Source: Sialis fuliginosa | Lineage: Eukaryota; Arthropoda; Insecta; Megaloptera; Sialidae | Reading direction: 5' to 3' | NCBI GenBank assembly: GCA_961205875.1 | Contig: OY540817.1 | Location: forward strand, 5,243,001-5,307,000 | Length of the DNA stretch: 64,000 bases | Part shown: piece by piece, positions 52,362-61,585 of the stretch | How positions within the stretch are numbered: the stretch's first letter is position 1 | Layout of the letters: the number at the start of each line of letters is the position of its first letter | The notes under the pieces: model-generated | What the model saw: the letters and a program-made list of their open reading frames with translations, nothing else | The model's database searches: none | Told to the model about the DNA's origin: nothing | Program-made: the position numbers and the translations under genes

Positions 52362-52968
52362 GCAACAAAAGGTAGACATGGACAAAAGGCAGACTCCTGA
52401 AAGGCCGACATGAACAAAAGGCAGACTTCCAAAAAGCCGACATGGACTAAAGGCCGACAGACAAAAGGCTGACATGGACAATAGGCAGACACCCAAAAGG
52501 CAGACATGGACAAAAGGCAGACTTCCGAAAGGCCGACATGGACAAAAGGCAGACTCCCGAAAGGCAGACATGGACAAAAGGCCGACAAGGACAAAAGGCA
52601 GATTCCCAAAAGGCAGACATAAACAAAAGGCAGACAGACAAAAGGCAGACATGGACAAAAGGCAGACTCCAATTATGAGTAATTTATGGATTTCTTGAAT
52701 GTGGGGTTTATAAACTATAGTTTAAAAAATATGCTGACGCAAAAATGTAGTATAGTTATGTACTATTTTTTTATGTAATAAATTTTGGGCGTCTGCCTTT
52801 TGTCCAAGTCTGCCTTTTGGGTGTCTACCTTTTTTTCATGTCTGCCTTTTGTCCATGTTTGGCTTTTGTCCATGTCTGCCTTTTGGGTGTCTGCCTTTTG
52901 TTCATGTCTGCCTTTTGGGTGTCTGAATTTTGTCCATGTCGGCCTTTCAGGAGTCTGCCTTTCGTCGT
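52362..52968. repeat. Inverted pair of short-unit tandem arrays (GGCAGACATGGACAAAA)
   Basis: From 52362 to 52670 the words AAAAGGCAGACATGGAC and AAAAGGCAGACTCC alternate in tandem with units of roughly 17-30 bp. From about 52785 to 52968 the same words occur in reverse complement (GTCTGCCTTTTGTCCATG). The non-repetitive centre is about 110 bp, so the whole is a foldback with arms made of tandem repeats. Long cysteine/proline-rich open frames on both strands (the longest 144 codons) are translation artefacts of the repeats. No flanking duplication was identified. Confidence 0.9.
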
Positions 52969-52974
52969 ATTCAT

Positions 52975-53465
52975 AAAAAAAGACGGTCAAGTGCGAGTAG
53001 GACTCGCGTTCTGAGAGTTCCTTACCTTTTTATAAAACTGAATTATTAATAATAGTTAGTAAACTTAATTCCCAATGCGTCTTTACGTAAACGCTGTATT
53101 CATGAAAGAAATAGCCTAATTAAGTTTATAACGTAATAATTCTACATAGAATGAAAAATTAATGATTTTTAGATTTTTTCCTTTACTTGTGTTATGAGAT
53201 CGTCCTTCATGCCAAATTTCAAGATTGGACCATGGAAAGTATCCTATAGGTTTTTATGATCGGTGAGTCAATCAGTCTGTTAGTATCAAAATACGCTTTG
53301 AAGGGCTGTATCTTTTTATTGCATTGAGTTAGAAACTTGATTTTTTTACAGAACTATGAGGCTGTATACCTCAGTATTTGATATACATACATTTTAAATT
53401 GATACCTCTAGCCGTTCCTAAGAAAAAGGATCTTGACAAATAGATAGACATACAGAAGAAAGTGC
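52975..53465 (+). mobile_element. Dispersed repeat, GACGGTCAAGTGCGAGT type
   Basis: AAAGACGGTCAAGTGCGAGT then AGGACTCGCG opens the segment. Family blocks TGCCAAATTTCAAGATTGG, TAGCCGTTCCTAAGAAAAAG and a GATAGACATACAG end follow. This opening is a common arthropod repeat in my memory. I cannot name the class with certainty. No coding. Confidence 0.55.
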
Positions 53466-54186
53466 TCCTATAAATATTAAGATGAAAGACAATCAAACTA
53501 CAGGACTGCTTACATATATGAAAAATGAGATTTCAAATCAACAGGAAGAGGATGAAGTCCAGCTGACAAGAAATTTATTTATAATAATAATAGCTTGACC
53601 AACTTACTTAACTTTTTAAAATGTATTTATATAATTACTATCTCTTTTACAATTGAATATAACAAGTAAGTATAAAATCAAGCTAGAATCGTTTACAAAA
53701 TTGTATTTTATATTTATATGTTTTAAAAATAGAAAAATACTTGATTAAAGATGTAACTTAGCAGCTAATAAAATAAAACATTTTTTTCATTATAATTGTT
53801 GCCTTTAAGAGATTCTGTATAGGAAGCAAAAGAAACGGTAATCGAAGGGTGTTAGGCTGGTAGAATAAACATACTATTATTTAAATTTCTTTTTCTGTTG
53901 TTGTAGAGAGAGATTTACCTTTTCAGTTGTTAAAAGATTTATTTGATGTGATAGTATTAATTAAGTTTAAATTTATTTTCACTGCATTCGATGAAAGTCT
54001 TGTAACTAATTTCACACTGTTAACTTAATGTGCACACTGTGAAATTAGGGTGATAATAAACGTCAACCTAATTGTACTGAATACTGTACTGTAAAACTTT
54101 TTAAATTTTGGTAATTACATTTTAAATTATTCAGCTATATTGGGATGTATTTTAAAAATTCACTTACAGAAATGATAAAAATAAGT
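53466..54186. other. AT-rich stretch, no gene
   Basis: Only a small hairpin at about 54007-54049 (CTAATTTCACACTGT and its near complement). No gene. Confidence 0.45.
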
Positions 54187-54238
54187 TACTGATACCAGTC
54201 TTAGATAATACCCTATTGTTGGACCCTTTTTAAATTAA

Positions 54239-54442
54239 GAGCGCAGACACAATTAGAATTTTGAAAAAATCCATTTTTTTGCATTTTCTCAAAGTAGAAT
54301 ATTTCAAAAGTATTCTCTGAAAATTGCAGACAAATGTCTTGGAATAGATGATTCAGTGTAAGTTCCAAAATAATTTTTTTATCTGCATGCAAAAAATCCT
54401 AAAAAAGAGCTTTTTTTGGAAGTCCCAACTGGGTCTGCCCCC
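54239..54442. mobile_element. piggyBac-type MITE, TTAA-flanked
   Basis: Left GAGCGCAGACACAATTA and right complement GGGGGCAGACCCAGTTG form a short imperfect inverted repeat, with TTAA directly outside on both sides (54235-54238 and 54443-54446). It is 204 bp, non-coding. Removing it plus one TTAA restores the MITE family 1 sequence, direct evidence that TTAA is the duplicated target. Confidence 0.88.
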
Positions 54443-54628
54443 TTAAATATACTAAATTAGAAATATCTGTTGATATTTGCTTACTGCTATTACTGAATCA
54501 TAATCTATAAGTACTTAAGTGTAAAACAGCTTAAAATGATGACAATCGGTCAACGGATGTCAAAATAGTGGACATTTAAATAAATTATTTGTGTTATCTA
54601 TTTATTAATTATTATTCAATACTAGCGG

Positions 54629-54935
54629 ACCTTTCTCGGCTTCGCACGGGAGTTAATATTTCACCCTCTGTCACGTATGGAGGGTTGTAATTTTTGTTTT
54701 AGCTAACCTGGCAAACGTTCTGCCCAAAAATAATTTGTTTAAAAATCAGACCATAAATACATATACCGGATCCATTTTTCGTAAAAATATTTCTTTCCAC
54801 GCAACTAACATATATTCTGAATACGAGCCAAATGAGATATATGGTGTAAATATGGCTTCGATACGTCCAGTGACTTAAGCCTGATGAGAAAACATACATA
54901 CATACGCACCAACGTTTTTATATATTAAGATTATT
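54629..54935 (-). mobile_element. Helitron-like insertion of another family
   Basis: On the minus strand it ends GCGAAGCCGAGAAAGGTCCG followed by CTAG, then T. Its inner part has CATACGTGACAGAGGGTG in complement and the ACATACATACGCACC tract near 54895. It lies within MITE family 1 sequence, which resumes at ATTATTATCATAGCATCTG. The 66-codon minus frame at 54699-54899 has no recognisable domain. Confidence 0.65.
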
Positions 54936-55207
54936 ATCATAGCATCTGTTTTACATTGTTTAAAATTTTAAGATTTTTTATTTTATAACTTTTGTGTCTT
55001 TGTACTTATTATTTTGTAATAATTAGCAAGTGCCCATCACTGGGTGCCCAGTATTGGTTTTAATTTGTTCATTACTGGAGAAAAACATAAAACATAATCA
55101 AAATAAAGGGCTATAATTAAAAAAAAACTATATTTGCGAACTTTGGTAATTACATTGATTTAATAAAGAGGTACTTGTTTTATTATAGTAGACTGGTGCC
55201 AGTACCT

Positions 55208-55917
55208 CAATACTTTTCACAAAAATTAAATTTTCAAAACTTTTTCATGTTCTCCTAAGAAGTTGTGAGATAATAAACCCACTGTATATTCATTAAGACG
55301 AAACTTATTTTAAGTAACGTATTTATTATATATAATTATAAAAAGGCATGAATATATTTTATTTAAAGATATATAAAAAACTCTCATGGGTATTTTTTAT
55401 ATCAAATGTCAAGATTTAAGTATTAATAAAAATCTCAGCTTCTCACGTAAATGTTATGACCATAATTTTTCATATTGATTGTATTTCTTTTTGTATCAAC
55501 GACTCATTACAACAAACCAGAATTATATTGAACATATTTAACGGTAATCTTATCGACACTACAACTGTATGATTGGACGAAACGTCCTTCGTTCCCTGTG
55601 GCATTATTATGCGGTTAGCAGTTTTTTTCATGAAATAAAATTTTTCTTGACTTCTGTCTGTTGTCCAATGTAAATAAACCTATAAAAATGTTTTTTAAAT
55701 ACTTATTATGTGTAATAATTCATTTATAATTTTAGATATCAATTAGCTGTTTTTATTATTACACAAATTAAGCAATAGCTGACAGTGGGTAAGATTTTAA
55801 CAATATAACTATTGAAGGCAAATATCAATTTGATATAATAGAATTGTATAATCTAAAATATTATTTCTTTAATATGTCCCATCTTGTAATATGTCCTATT
55901 CATTTTTTGTGGGCCTA
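55208..55917. other. AT-rich stretch, no gene
   Basis: No supported feature. Confidence 0.45.
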
Positions 55918-55934
55918 TATCAAGGTATATAAAG

Positions 55935-56424
55935 ACAAGGTAGTCTCATCAGCTCCTTGACCAATCAGCGTTAGCGCGAGAATTGACGTCACCACGAAGA
56001 CATATTCAAATGTTAGAAATGTATAAAAAAGAATATCAATTACAAAAAATTCCTTTATTTATTCTTGTTTTCGTATTTTTTAATATTTTATTAACAACAC
56101 ATACAATCAAATAAGTACAAATTCGACATTGCCAAATCATAAAAAGCTGTCAGAATCACAGAACGTATTACCAACTTAAGAATAGTAAAAATGACACTTC
56201 TCGAATAGACCAAATTGTATGTGACAGCTTTTTTTATGATTTTGCAATGTCGAAATTATACTTATTTGACTGTATGTGTTGTTAAAATATCAAAAATACG
56301 AAAACAAGAATAAATAAAGGATTGATATTCTATTATACATTTATAACATTTGAATACGTCTTCGTGGTGACGTCAATTCCCGCGCCAACGCTGATTGGTC
56401 AAGGAGCTGATGAGACTACCTTGT
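55935..56424. mobile_element. Near-perfect foldback, ~220-bp arms
   Basis: Left ACAAGGTAGTCTCATCAGCT, CCTTGACCAATCAGCGTT, GAATTGACGTCACCACGAAG and TATTCAAATGTTA are mirrored at the right edge with only scattered differences. Pairing continues inward through TTATTCTTGTTTTCGTATTT and TTCGACATTGCCAAATCAT to a loop of only about 50 bp around 56165-56212. It is 490 bp. The subterminal TGACGTCA is a CRE-type palindrome present in both arms. A flanking duplication is not evident. Confidence 0.93.
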
Positions 56425-56599
56425 TTGTATATATAAATATATAATATTCTAATTAGATAAAAGGACAAGATAAAAAAAAAATCGTTCCTCCTTTTACTCT
56501 ATTTTATCAACATTAAATTACGTTTTTTGAAGGACTATAACCAAAATATTATATTCTATAGTTAATTTATTCATTAAAAATACAGTAACAGACAACCTG

Positions 56600-56770
56600 T
56601 CTCATATTATCGCTTCGAGTGCGAAATATTCAAATTATTCCGCACCGCGTCCGATGGTTCCGCTAACGAGACAACAGATGGCGTTGATTGATATTAATCG
56701 GTGCTGGAGGTCCGCGATCTGACCCCGTTGCACTCAGATCCCCCGCGGACCAAAAACGCATAACGTAAAT
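56600..56770. other. GC-rich island with a strong small hairpin
   Basis: ATCGCTTCGAGTGCGAAAT, GCACCGCGTCCGATGGTTCCG and ACAACAGATGGCGTTGATTG. At 56709-56751, GGTCCGCGATCTGA pairs with TCAGATCCCCCGCGGACC, leaving a four-base bulge and an 11-base loop. An hAT element begins about 30 bp downstream. No gene recognised. Confidence 0.4.
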
Positions 56771-56801
56771 TGAATGCTATGCAAGTTGTTATAGTTCGTA
56801 T

Positions 56802-57260
56802 TAGAGCTGGGCGCGTGAGTAATTTTTGCTCACGATCACGCACGCTCACGAGAGAAATTTTTTTAGTCACGCCCGCTCACTCACGGTTACAAAAAAAGTA
56901 TTCACGATCACGCCCGCTCACGAATTATATTTTTTTACTCACGCCCGATCACGCACGGCGGGTCACGCTCGTGACCCGAATATTATATTATAAATAAAAT
57001 GTTTAATATAAAAATTCGATTTAACAGATTATCATATATGCATGAGATCAGAAATTAAAGAAATATCAAAATATACATACATATACTCACGGACTCACGC
57101 ACGACAAAAATGTACTCACGCCCGGTCACGCCCGATTGTTTTATTTTGACTCACGATCACGCCCGCTCACGATCCAATATTTTAAAATCGCTCACGTCAC
57201 GTCGGGTCACGGCCGTGACCCGACGTGACCCGAAAAATTCACGGCCCGCGCCCAGCTCTA
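56802..57260. mobile_element. hAT element with repeat-filled interior (GTCACG type)
   Basis: Ends TAGAGCTGGGCGCG and its exact complement CGCGCCCAGCTCTA. The octamer GTTCGTAT lies on both sides exactly (56794-56801 and 57261-57268), diagnostic of hAT. Inside, CTCACG, ATCACGC and CCCGCTCACG units repeat through both subterminal regions, with the palindromes CGGGTCACG-CTCGTGACCCG (left) and GTCGGGTCACGGCCGTGACC (right). The middle is AT-rich. It is 459 bp. The Arg/Thr-rich open frames are repeat translations. Confidence 0.95.
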
Positions 57261-57323
57261 GTTCGTATGTGCTATATTGGTTGAATCAACCTGTCTTAGG
57301 TTTTTTCAGCATAAAATTAACAC

Positions 57324-57440
57324 CTATACTCTATTTCATTTAAGAATGCAGTGGTTGCCGTGGTTTTTGACGGTAAAATGTTTGATTTGTATCGTCAAAA
57401 TCCCGCCAATCACTGCATTCTTTAATGAAATAGAGTATAG
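57324..57440. ncRNA. miRNA-precursor-sized hairpin (candidate)
   Basis: CTATACTCTATTTCATTTAAG, AATGCAGTGGTTGCCGTGG, TTTTTGACG pairs with CGTCAAAATCCCGCCAATC, ACTGCATTCTTTAATG, AAATAGAGTATAG over about 48 bases with roughly six mismatches and a 21-base loop. No other copy is evident in this window, but a short MITE (about 117 bp) would look the same. Expression is unknown. Neither arm matches a miRNA I can name. Confidence 0.4.
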
Positions 57441-57509
57441 ATTGATGTTTATAAGATAAATATCTAGATAAAATAATTCAATAGTAAAAAAATTAATTTT
57501 TTTTATGAC

Positions 57510-57998
57510 TAGTGCCGGATTAACCATGTAGCAGGACTAGCAAATGCTACGGGCCCCGCGTCGATTGATACGGGGTGTCTAAATCTACAGTAATTTATAA
57601 TTCAATTTTAGGGTTTCCGATCTCGATTCGATTTGATCGAAAAATTCGATTTTTAAAGTTTCAATCTTTGATTTTTTAAATCTTTTTTCTCAATTTGCCA
57701 CATTAAATTGAGAAAAGTTTGTCTGTAAATGTGGTGTTTTATTATACACTCATCAAAAAAATTAAATGATATTAAAAAAAAGCAAAAAATTTTCAAACAG
57801 TTATATCTCCGCGAAAAATATTAGATTTGCATGAACCAAAACTCATTCAAAAGCTTGCATTTCTATTTTTTTGGGGTGGGGGATGACACTATCGATTTCC
57901 ACCCCGGGTGCCACTCCCCCCACCTCTTAGTGACGCCACTGCCAAGGTCTTTTTTATAACATTTGCTACAGGCCCCGCGCTGGCTTAATCCGGCACTG
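57510..57998. mobile_element. hAT element, AGTGCCGGATTAA ends
   Basis: Left TAGTGCCGGATTAACCATGT and right complement CAGTGCCGGATTAAGCCAGC, with GCAAATGCTACGGGCCCCGCG and its near complement following. The octamers TTTATGAC and TTGATGAC outside the ends differ at one position. The right half contains AGTGACGCCACTG (57931-57943), the usual end of another hAT-like repeat, so a nested fragment is possible. It is 489 bp, non-coding. Confidence 0.88.
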
Positions 57999-58049
57999 TT
58001 GATGACAGTTGAATAATCAGGTCACTCTTGTTTCATTGTGTCAACTCTT

Positions 58050-58077
58050 TTGGTTTATGTTTTTTATGTATGTTCAG
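58050..58077. mobile_element. GAAGTCGG repeat, copy 7, left piece
   Basis: TTTTTTATGTATGTTCAG is the family phrase that precedes GCATAACTCC in other copies. It is separated from its right part by the hAT element. Confidence 0.7.
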
Positions 58078-58710
58078 CAGGGACTTGAATCGGAATTTAT
58101 TTATGGTTCGGGTTCGGTTCGGGTTCAGGTTTGGGTTCAACATGTTCAAACTATTTGGGTTCAAAAAACCGTTATTTTTAGAGGGTTCAGGTTCGGGTTC
58201 GGGTTCAAGTTTGTAATTGAAAGAAAATTATTATGTTCGAAAAAAAATTATAATTAACAAATAAAACATTTTCTGAAGAAGAAAAAAACATTAGTAGCCA
58301 TTAAAATATTGCTAGAAAAAAGGGCAAAAAATAAAATTACATTTTATAGATTGAAATTTTAATTTTTCAGATTATTTTTGGCAAACTGAAATGTTAGAAA
58401 AAGAAAGAAAAAAATATGTAAATTTCAGTAGTTGACTTGATAAGTCACATCATAAACTTCAAACAGATTTCCAGTATTAGTATATTTTATAATCTCTTAA
58501 AAATTATTGGAAGAAAATATTAAAATATTAATAATAATTTATTGAACCTTTTAAAAATATATGTGTTACCGGTTATCCATGAAAAGGTTCGGGTTCAGAT
58601 TCAGGTTCGTTGTCTTTGAGATATATCGGTTCGGTTCGTGTTCAGGTTAATAAAAAATAAGGGTTTTTTCGGGTTTATGGTTCGGGTTCGGGTTCAGGTT
58701 CAAGTCCCTG
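58078..58710 (-). mobile_element. hAT-type element with repeat-filled interior, copy 2
   Basis: Ends CAGGGACTTGAATCGG and GGTTCAAGTCCCTG. The octamer ATGTTCAG is exact on both sides (58070-58077 and 58711-58718), establishing hAT. Next to each end run degenerate GGTTCGGGTTCAGG units, and the middle (58215-58560) is AT-rich. Open frames such as G-S-G-S-V-R-V-Q-V-W-V-Q in several registers come from the repeats. It is 633 bp and orientation is opposite to 19271-19688. Confidence 0.95.
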
Positions 58711-58935
58711 ATGTTCAGGCATAACTCCGATAAATATTTGTTTATTTATTTGAAAGAGTATACTCCCGAGGTGGTTCTATATGTATATATTTAATCATAA
58801 TCTGACCATGGACTTCGAAGATACACCACTCAAAAGGGAAAAATAAAAAACTTTTTTAAGAAAAAAATAAAACCCTAAAAATACTGAAAAGTATATAAAA
58901 ATTAAATTTTACTGTTTTTGAAGTAAGTTTTATAG
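58711..58935. mobile_element. GAAGTCGG repeat, copy 7, right piece
   Basis: Continues from the target duplication with GCATAACTCCGATAAATATTTG, TTGAAAGAGTATACTCCCGAG, TGACCATGGACTTCGAAG and ends ACTGTTTTTGAAGTAAG. Confidence 0.8.
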
Positions 58936-59530
58936 TTATTTAGTACAATAAACAAAAAAAATAGTGCCTTGGACCAAAACAATCATCAAAAACAATATTT
59001 TCTTAATGTTAGAATAAGGTCTTAATCCAACTGTATTATTTATATTTTATTTACATATATATTTATTTTACGTGCATAAAAAACGTTGATATCTCGAAAT
59101 GAACTTTCTGTGGGTTGTTACATTACTGCATAACACTTTACATTTAAAAATTCCTTTAATAATCAGTTGGTACTTAATTAGTAATAAATATCTACAACGT
59201 TTCTGTCGGTAAAATAATTTAATAGAAAGCTCGTATTTCGTATAAATATAAAATGCATATAAATGTAGAACGTAATATTAAAATCACGATTGGCCGATCT
59301 GAGAAAAGTGTTAATTGATTTCCTTGTTAGAATACGTATCATATTAGAGTTTAGAGAGTTGTGATATAAATGATAATACTATAATAATAACAATAATGAT
59401 ATACATTGTGGATAGTAGCTCTTAAAAATCAGCAGTGCCTAGCAATTAACACAGTTTTTATGTAAAGAATATGCAATTACAGTTTCTTTTCGGTCAATGC
59501 TTTCGTACATTACGGGACCAAAGTAACCAA
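58936..59530. other. AT-rich stretch, no gene
   Basis: No supported feature. Confidence 0.45.
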
Positions 59531-59792
59531 GTTATACAAAGTGAGATATACACCTATTTGCAATTAATAATAATCAAATGTGAAAACGTAAAAACATGAA
59601 CGTATGTATCAGGGGGGGAGGGTTGAAAAATTATATTAAAGATATTTAGTTATACAAAGTGAGATATACCTACACTCTACACCTATTTACAATTAAAAAT
59701 AATCAAATGTGAAAACGTAAAAACATGAACTTATACATCAGGGGGGGGGGGGGGGGGGGGGGGGGGTTGAAAAATAATATTAAAGATATTTT
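59531..59792 (+). repeat. Tandem duplication (~118 bp) with expanded G run
   Basis: GTTATACAAAGTGAGATATAC starts both copies (59531 and 59649). Both carry AATCAAATGTGAAAACGTAA, AACATGAAC, CATCAGGGG and TTGAAAAAT in order. Copy 1 has GGGGGGGAGGG, while copy 2 has an uninterrupted run of 26 G at 59741-59766. Copy 2 also has a CTACACTC insertion. Confidence 0.93.
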
Positions 59793-59831
59793 AGAGATTA
59801 TCCAGTAAGAGTGATGACAGCGTTGATATTT

Positions 59832-59876
59832 TTTAACTGACTTTAAAAAAATATGAGGTTCTCAATTCATCATTTA
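59832..59876. mobile_element. GAAGTCGG repeat, copy 8, left piece
   Basis: AACTGACTTTAAAAAAATATG then GAGGTTCTCAATTC. The rest follows the MITE family 1 insertion at 60387. Confidence 0.75.
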
Positions 59877-60386
59877 GGTATTGGCACCAGTTATGGCCGC
59901 TATAAGAGCAAGGTTTACTCATGAACTCATGTTAATAATAAAACATGTAACTCTTTATTTAATCAATTTAATTACCAAAGTCAACAAATATAAGTAGTAT
60001 GTGTTTTTTTGTTTTTGTTTATGTTTTTTTCTCCAGTAGAACCAGTAATGAGCACGCAGTGATGGGCACATTCTAATGATTACAAAATAATAAGTACTAA
60101 AAGATATAAAAGAAATAATCGTCAAATTTGAAACAATGTAAAGCAATTTATTGCTATGATAGTATAATAATTAATAAATAAATTATACTATTAATTAGTT
60201 TAAATGTCCACCATTGTCCACCTATTGGCCGATTGTCATCAAATAACACTGTAAGACAGTTAAATGTATATAGATTAATATTCAGAAATGGTAGTAATCA
60301 AATATCAACAAATATTTCTAATTCAGTACATTTAATTAAAATATAGCCATTACTGGGGTCATATCCAAGACTGGTGCTAGTACCTT
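59877..60386 (+). mobile_element. MITE family 1, copy nested in a GAAGTCGG repeat
   Basis: Starts GGTATTGGCACCAGTTATGG and ends CTGGTGCTAGTACCTTA. Between 59900 and 59925 it lacks about 30 bases present in the copy at 6207. The flanking GAAGTCGG sequence is continuous if the MITE and one TA are removed. Confidence 0.85.
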
Positions 60387-60735
60387 ATATATTTTTTATG
60401 TATGTTCGGACATAACTTCAACAAATATGCACAGATTTAGACGTTTTTTTGATTGTTTCAAAGAGTATACTACCGAAGTAGTCTCATATAAATCACTAAA
60501 AAAAAAAAAAAAACTTTTTAAGAAAAATATAAAACCGACTTAAAAAACCTTAAAAATACTGGAAATAATAATTAATGATTAAATTTAAGTTTTTGAAGTC
60601 GTTATAAAACCAATAAAAAACTTCAAAAACTGTTTAAATTAATTATTACGAGCTTAATCTATACGTTTCAGTATTTTTCGTTTTTTTTTTGAAATCGGTT
60701 TTATTTTTTTCTTATAATTTTTTATAGTCAAACCG
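60387..60735. mobile_element. GAAGTCGG repeat, copy 8, right piece
   Basis: TATTTTTTATGTATGTTCGG, ACATAACTTCAACAAATATGC, GAGTATACTACCGAAGTAG, then alternating AAAACCGACTT and CTTCAAAAACTGTT motifs. Confidence 0.8.
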
Positions 60736-60762
60736 ATTTACTCAAAAAGTAAGTAAAATCAG

Positions 60763-60820
60763 GCTGTCAGAACTCTTACTATGAGTATCTCTAAGCTATA
60801 TACCCCCCCCCCCCCCCCTA
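60763..60820 (+). repeat. CTGTCAGAACTC repeat followed by a C run
   Basis: AGGCTGTCAGAACTCTTACTA then TGAGTATCTCTAAGC, and a C homopolymer of about 17 at 60803-60819. Confidence 0.65.
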
Positions 60821-61318
60821 ATGAAAATATTTCTGACTGCGGAACTGAACTACACATATTTTGCATTGTATGGTCATTTAGATAGAAGATTTGAATTTGA
60901 TTTATATATATACATTTCTACCTATCTACCAAGATTTGAATTAATTTCTTAACTGTTTTTTGTTTTTCTTCCATTTCTTATTCATAATGGTTTTTTATGC
61001 GTTTGCAAAAAAAAATAAAATTCTATGATACATACAGTTATGTAAAAAATATGTAACTTCGCTTAATTTAAAATGAAGATTACGTAATGTTTTTAATAAT
61101 AATTAATATTTATTTAATTATTTTATATACCTATGGATATATGCTTGCATAATAATTATATTATAAATATAACTTTCATTACCACAGTATTAAAATTAAT
61201 TTCCTTGAAAAATAGACAGGAAAATCCGGTAAAATGTTTTTTAATATATGATTCATGATTCTTTATAATTTTTTTACTAGCCTATGACCTATTTTTAGTT
61301 TTCCAATAATGTTATTTT
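60821..61318. other. AT-rich stretch, no gene
   Basis: No supported feature. Confidence 0.45.
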
Positions 61319-61585
61319 CTTTTTGGGTTCTAATGTAACGGTAAGTTTAGATGGGTTAAGGATCTACCCTGGGACGATCAGGGCAGGCAACGTAACTGTG
61401 AAAAATGAATAAAAATTAAATTTGCAAAAACCATTCAAAAGTAAAGTTTTTTCTTTTTGGGTTATAATGTAACCGTTAGTTTAGATGGGTTAAGGATCTA
61501 CCCTGGGACGATCAGGGCAGGCAACGTAACTGTGAAAAATGAATAAAAATTAAATTTTCAAAAACCATTAAAAAGTAAAGTTTTC
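61319..61585 (+). repeat. Tandem duplication, 2 x ~134 bp
   Basis: CTTTTTGGGTTCTAATGTAAC at 61319 and CTTTTTGGGTTATAATGTAAC at 61453 open two nearly identical copies, both with GATGGGTTAAGGATCTACCC and GACGATCAGGGCAGGCAACG. The GC-richer core (CCTGGGACGATCAGGGC) is unlike the surroundings. No coding frame spans both. Confidence 0.95.

Larger units (their letters stand above)
54187..55207 (-). mobile_element. MITE family 1, reversed copy with two insertions
   Basis: Family-1 sequence in reverse starts at TACTGATACCAGTCTTAG and ends GGTGCCAGTACCT. It is interrupted by a TTAA-flanked 204-bp element (54239-54442) and by a Helitron-like element (about 54629-54935). Family sequence on either side of the first insertion joins exactly across one TTAA. 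The distal right end is missing roughly 60 bases. Confidence 0.82.

Noticed and set aside
52238..52672. Long Cys/Pro-rich open frames on both strands
   Set aside because: They are translations of the GGCAGACATGGACAAAA tandem arrays. All registers are open because the unit lacks stops.
58100..58210. Repeated GGTTCGGGTTC words resembling tRNA B boxes or a telomeric repeat
   Set aside because: There is no A box or cloverleaf, and insect telomeres are usually TTAGG. The words lie inside an hAT element with a perfect target duplication.
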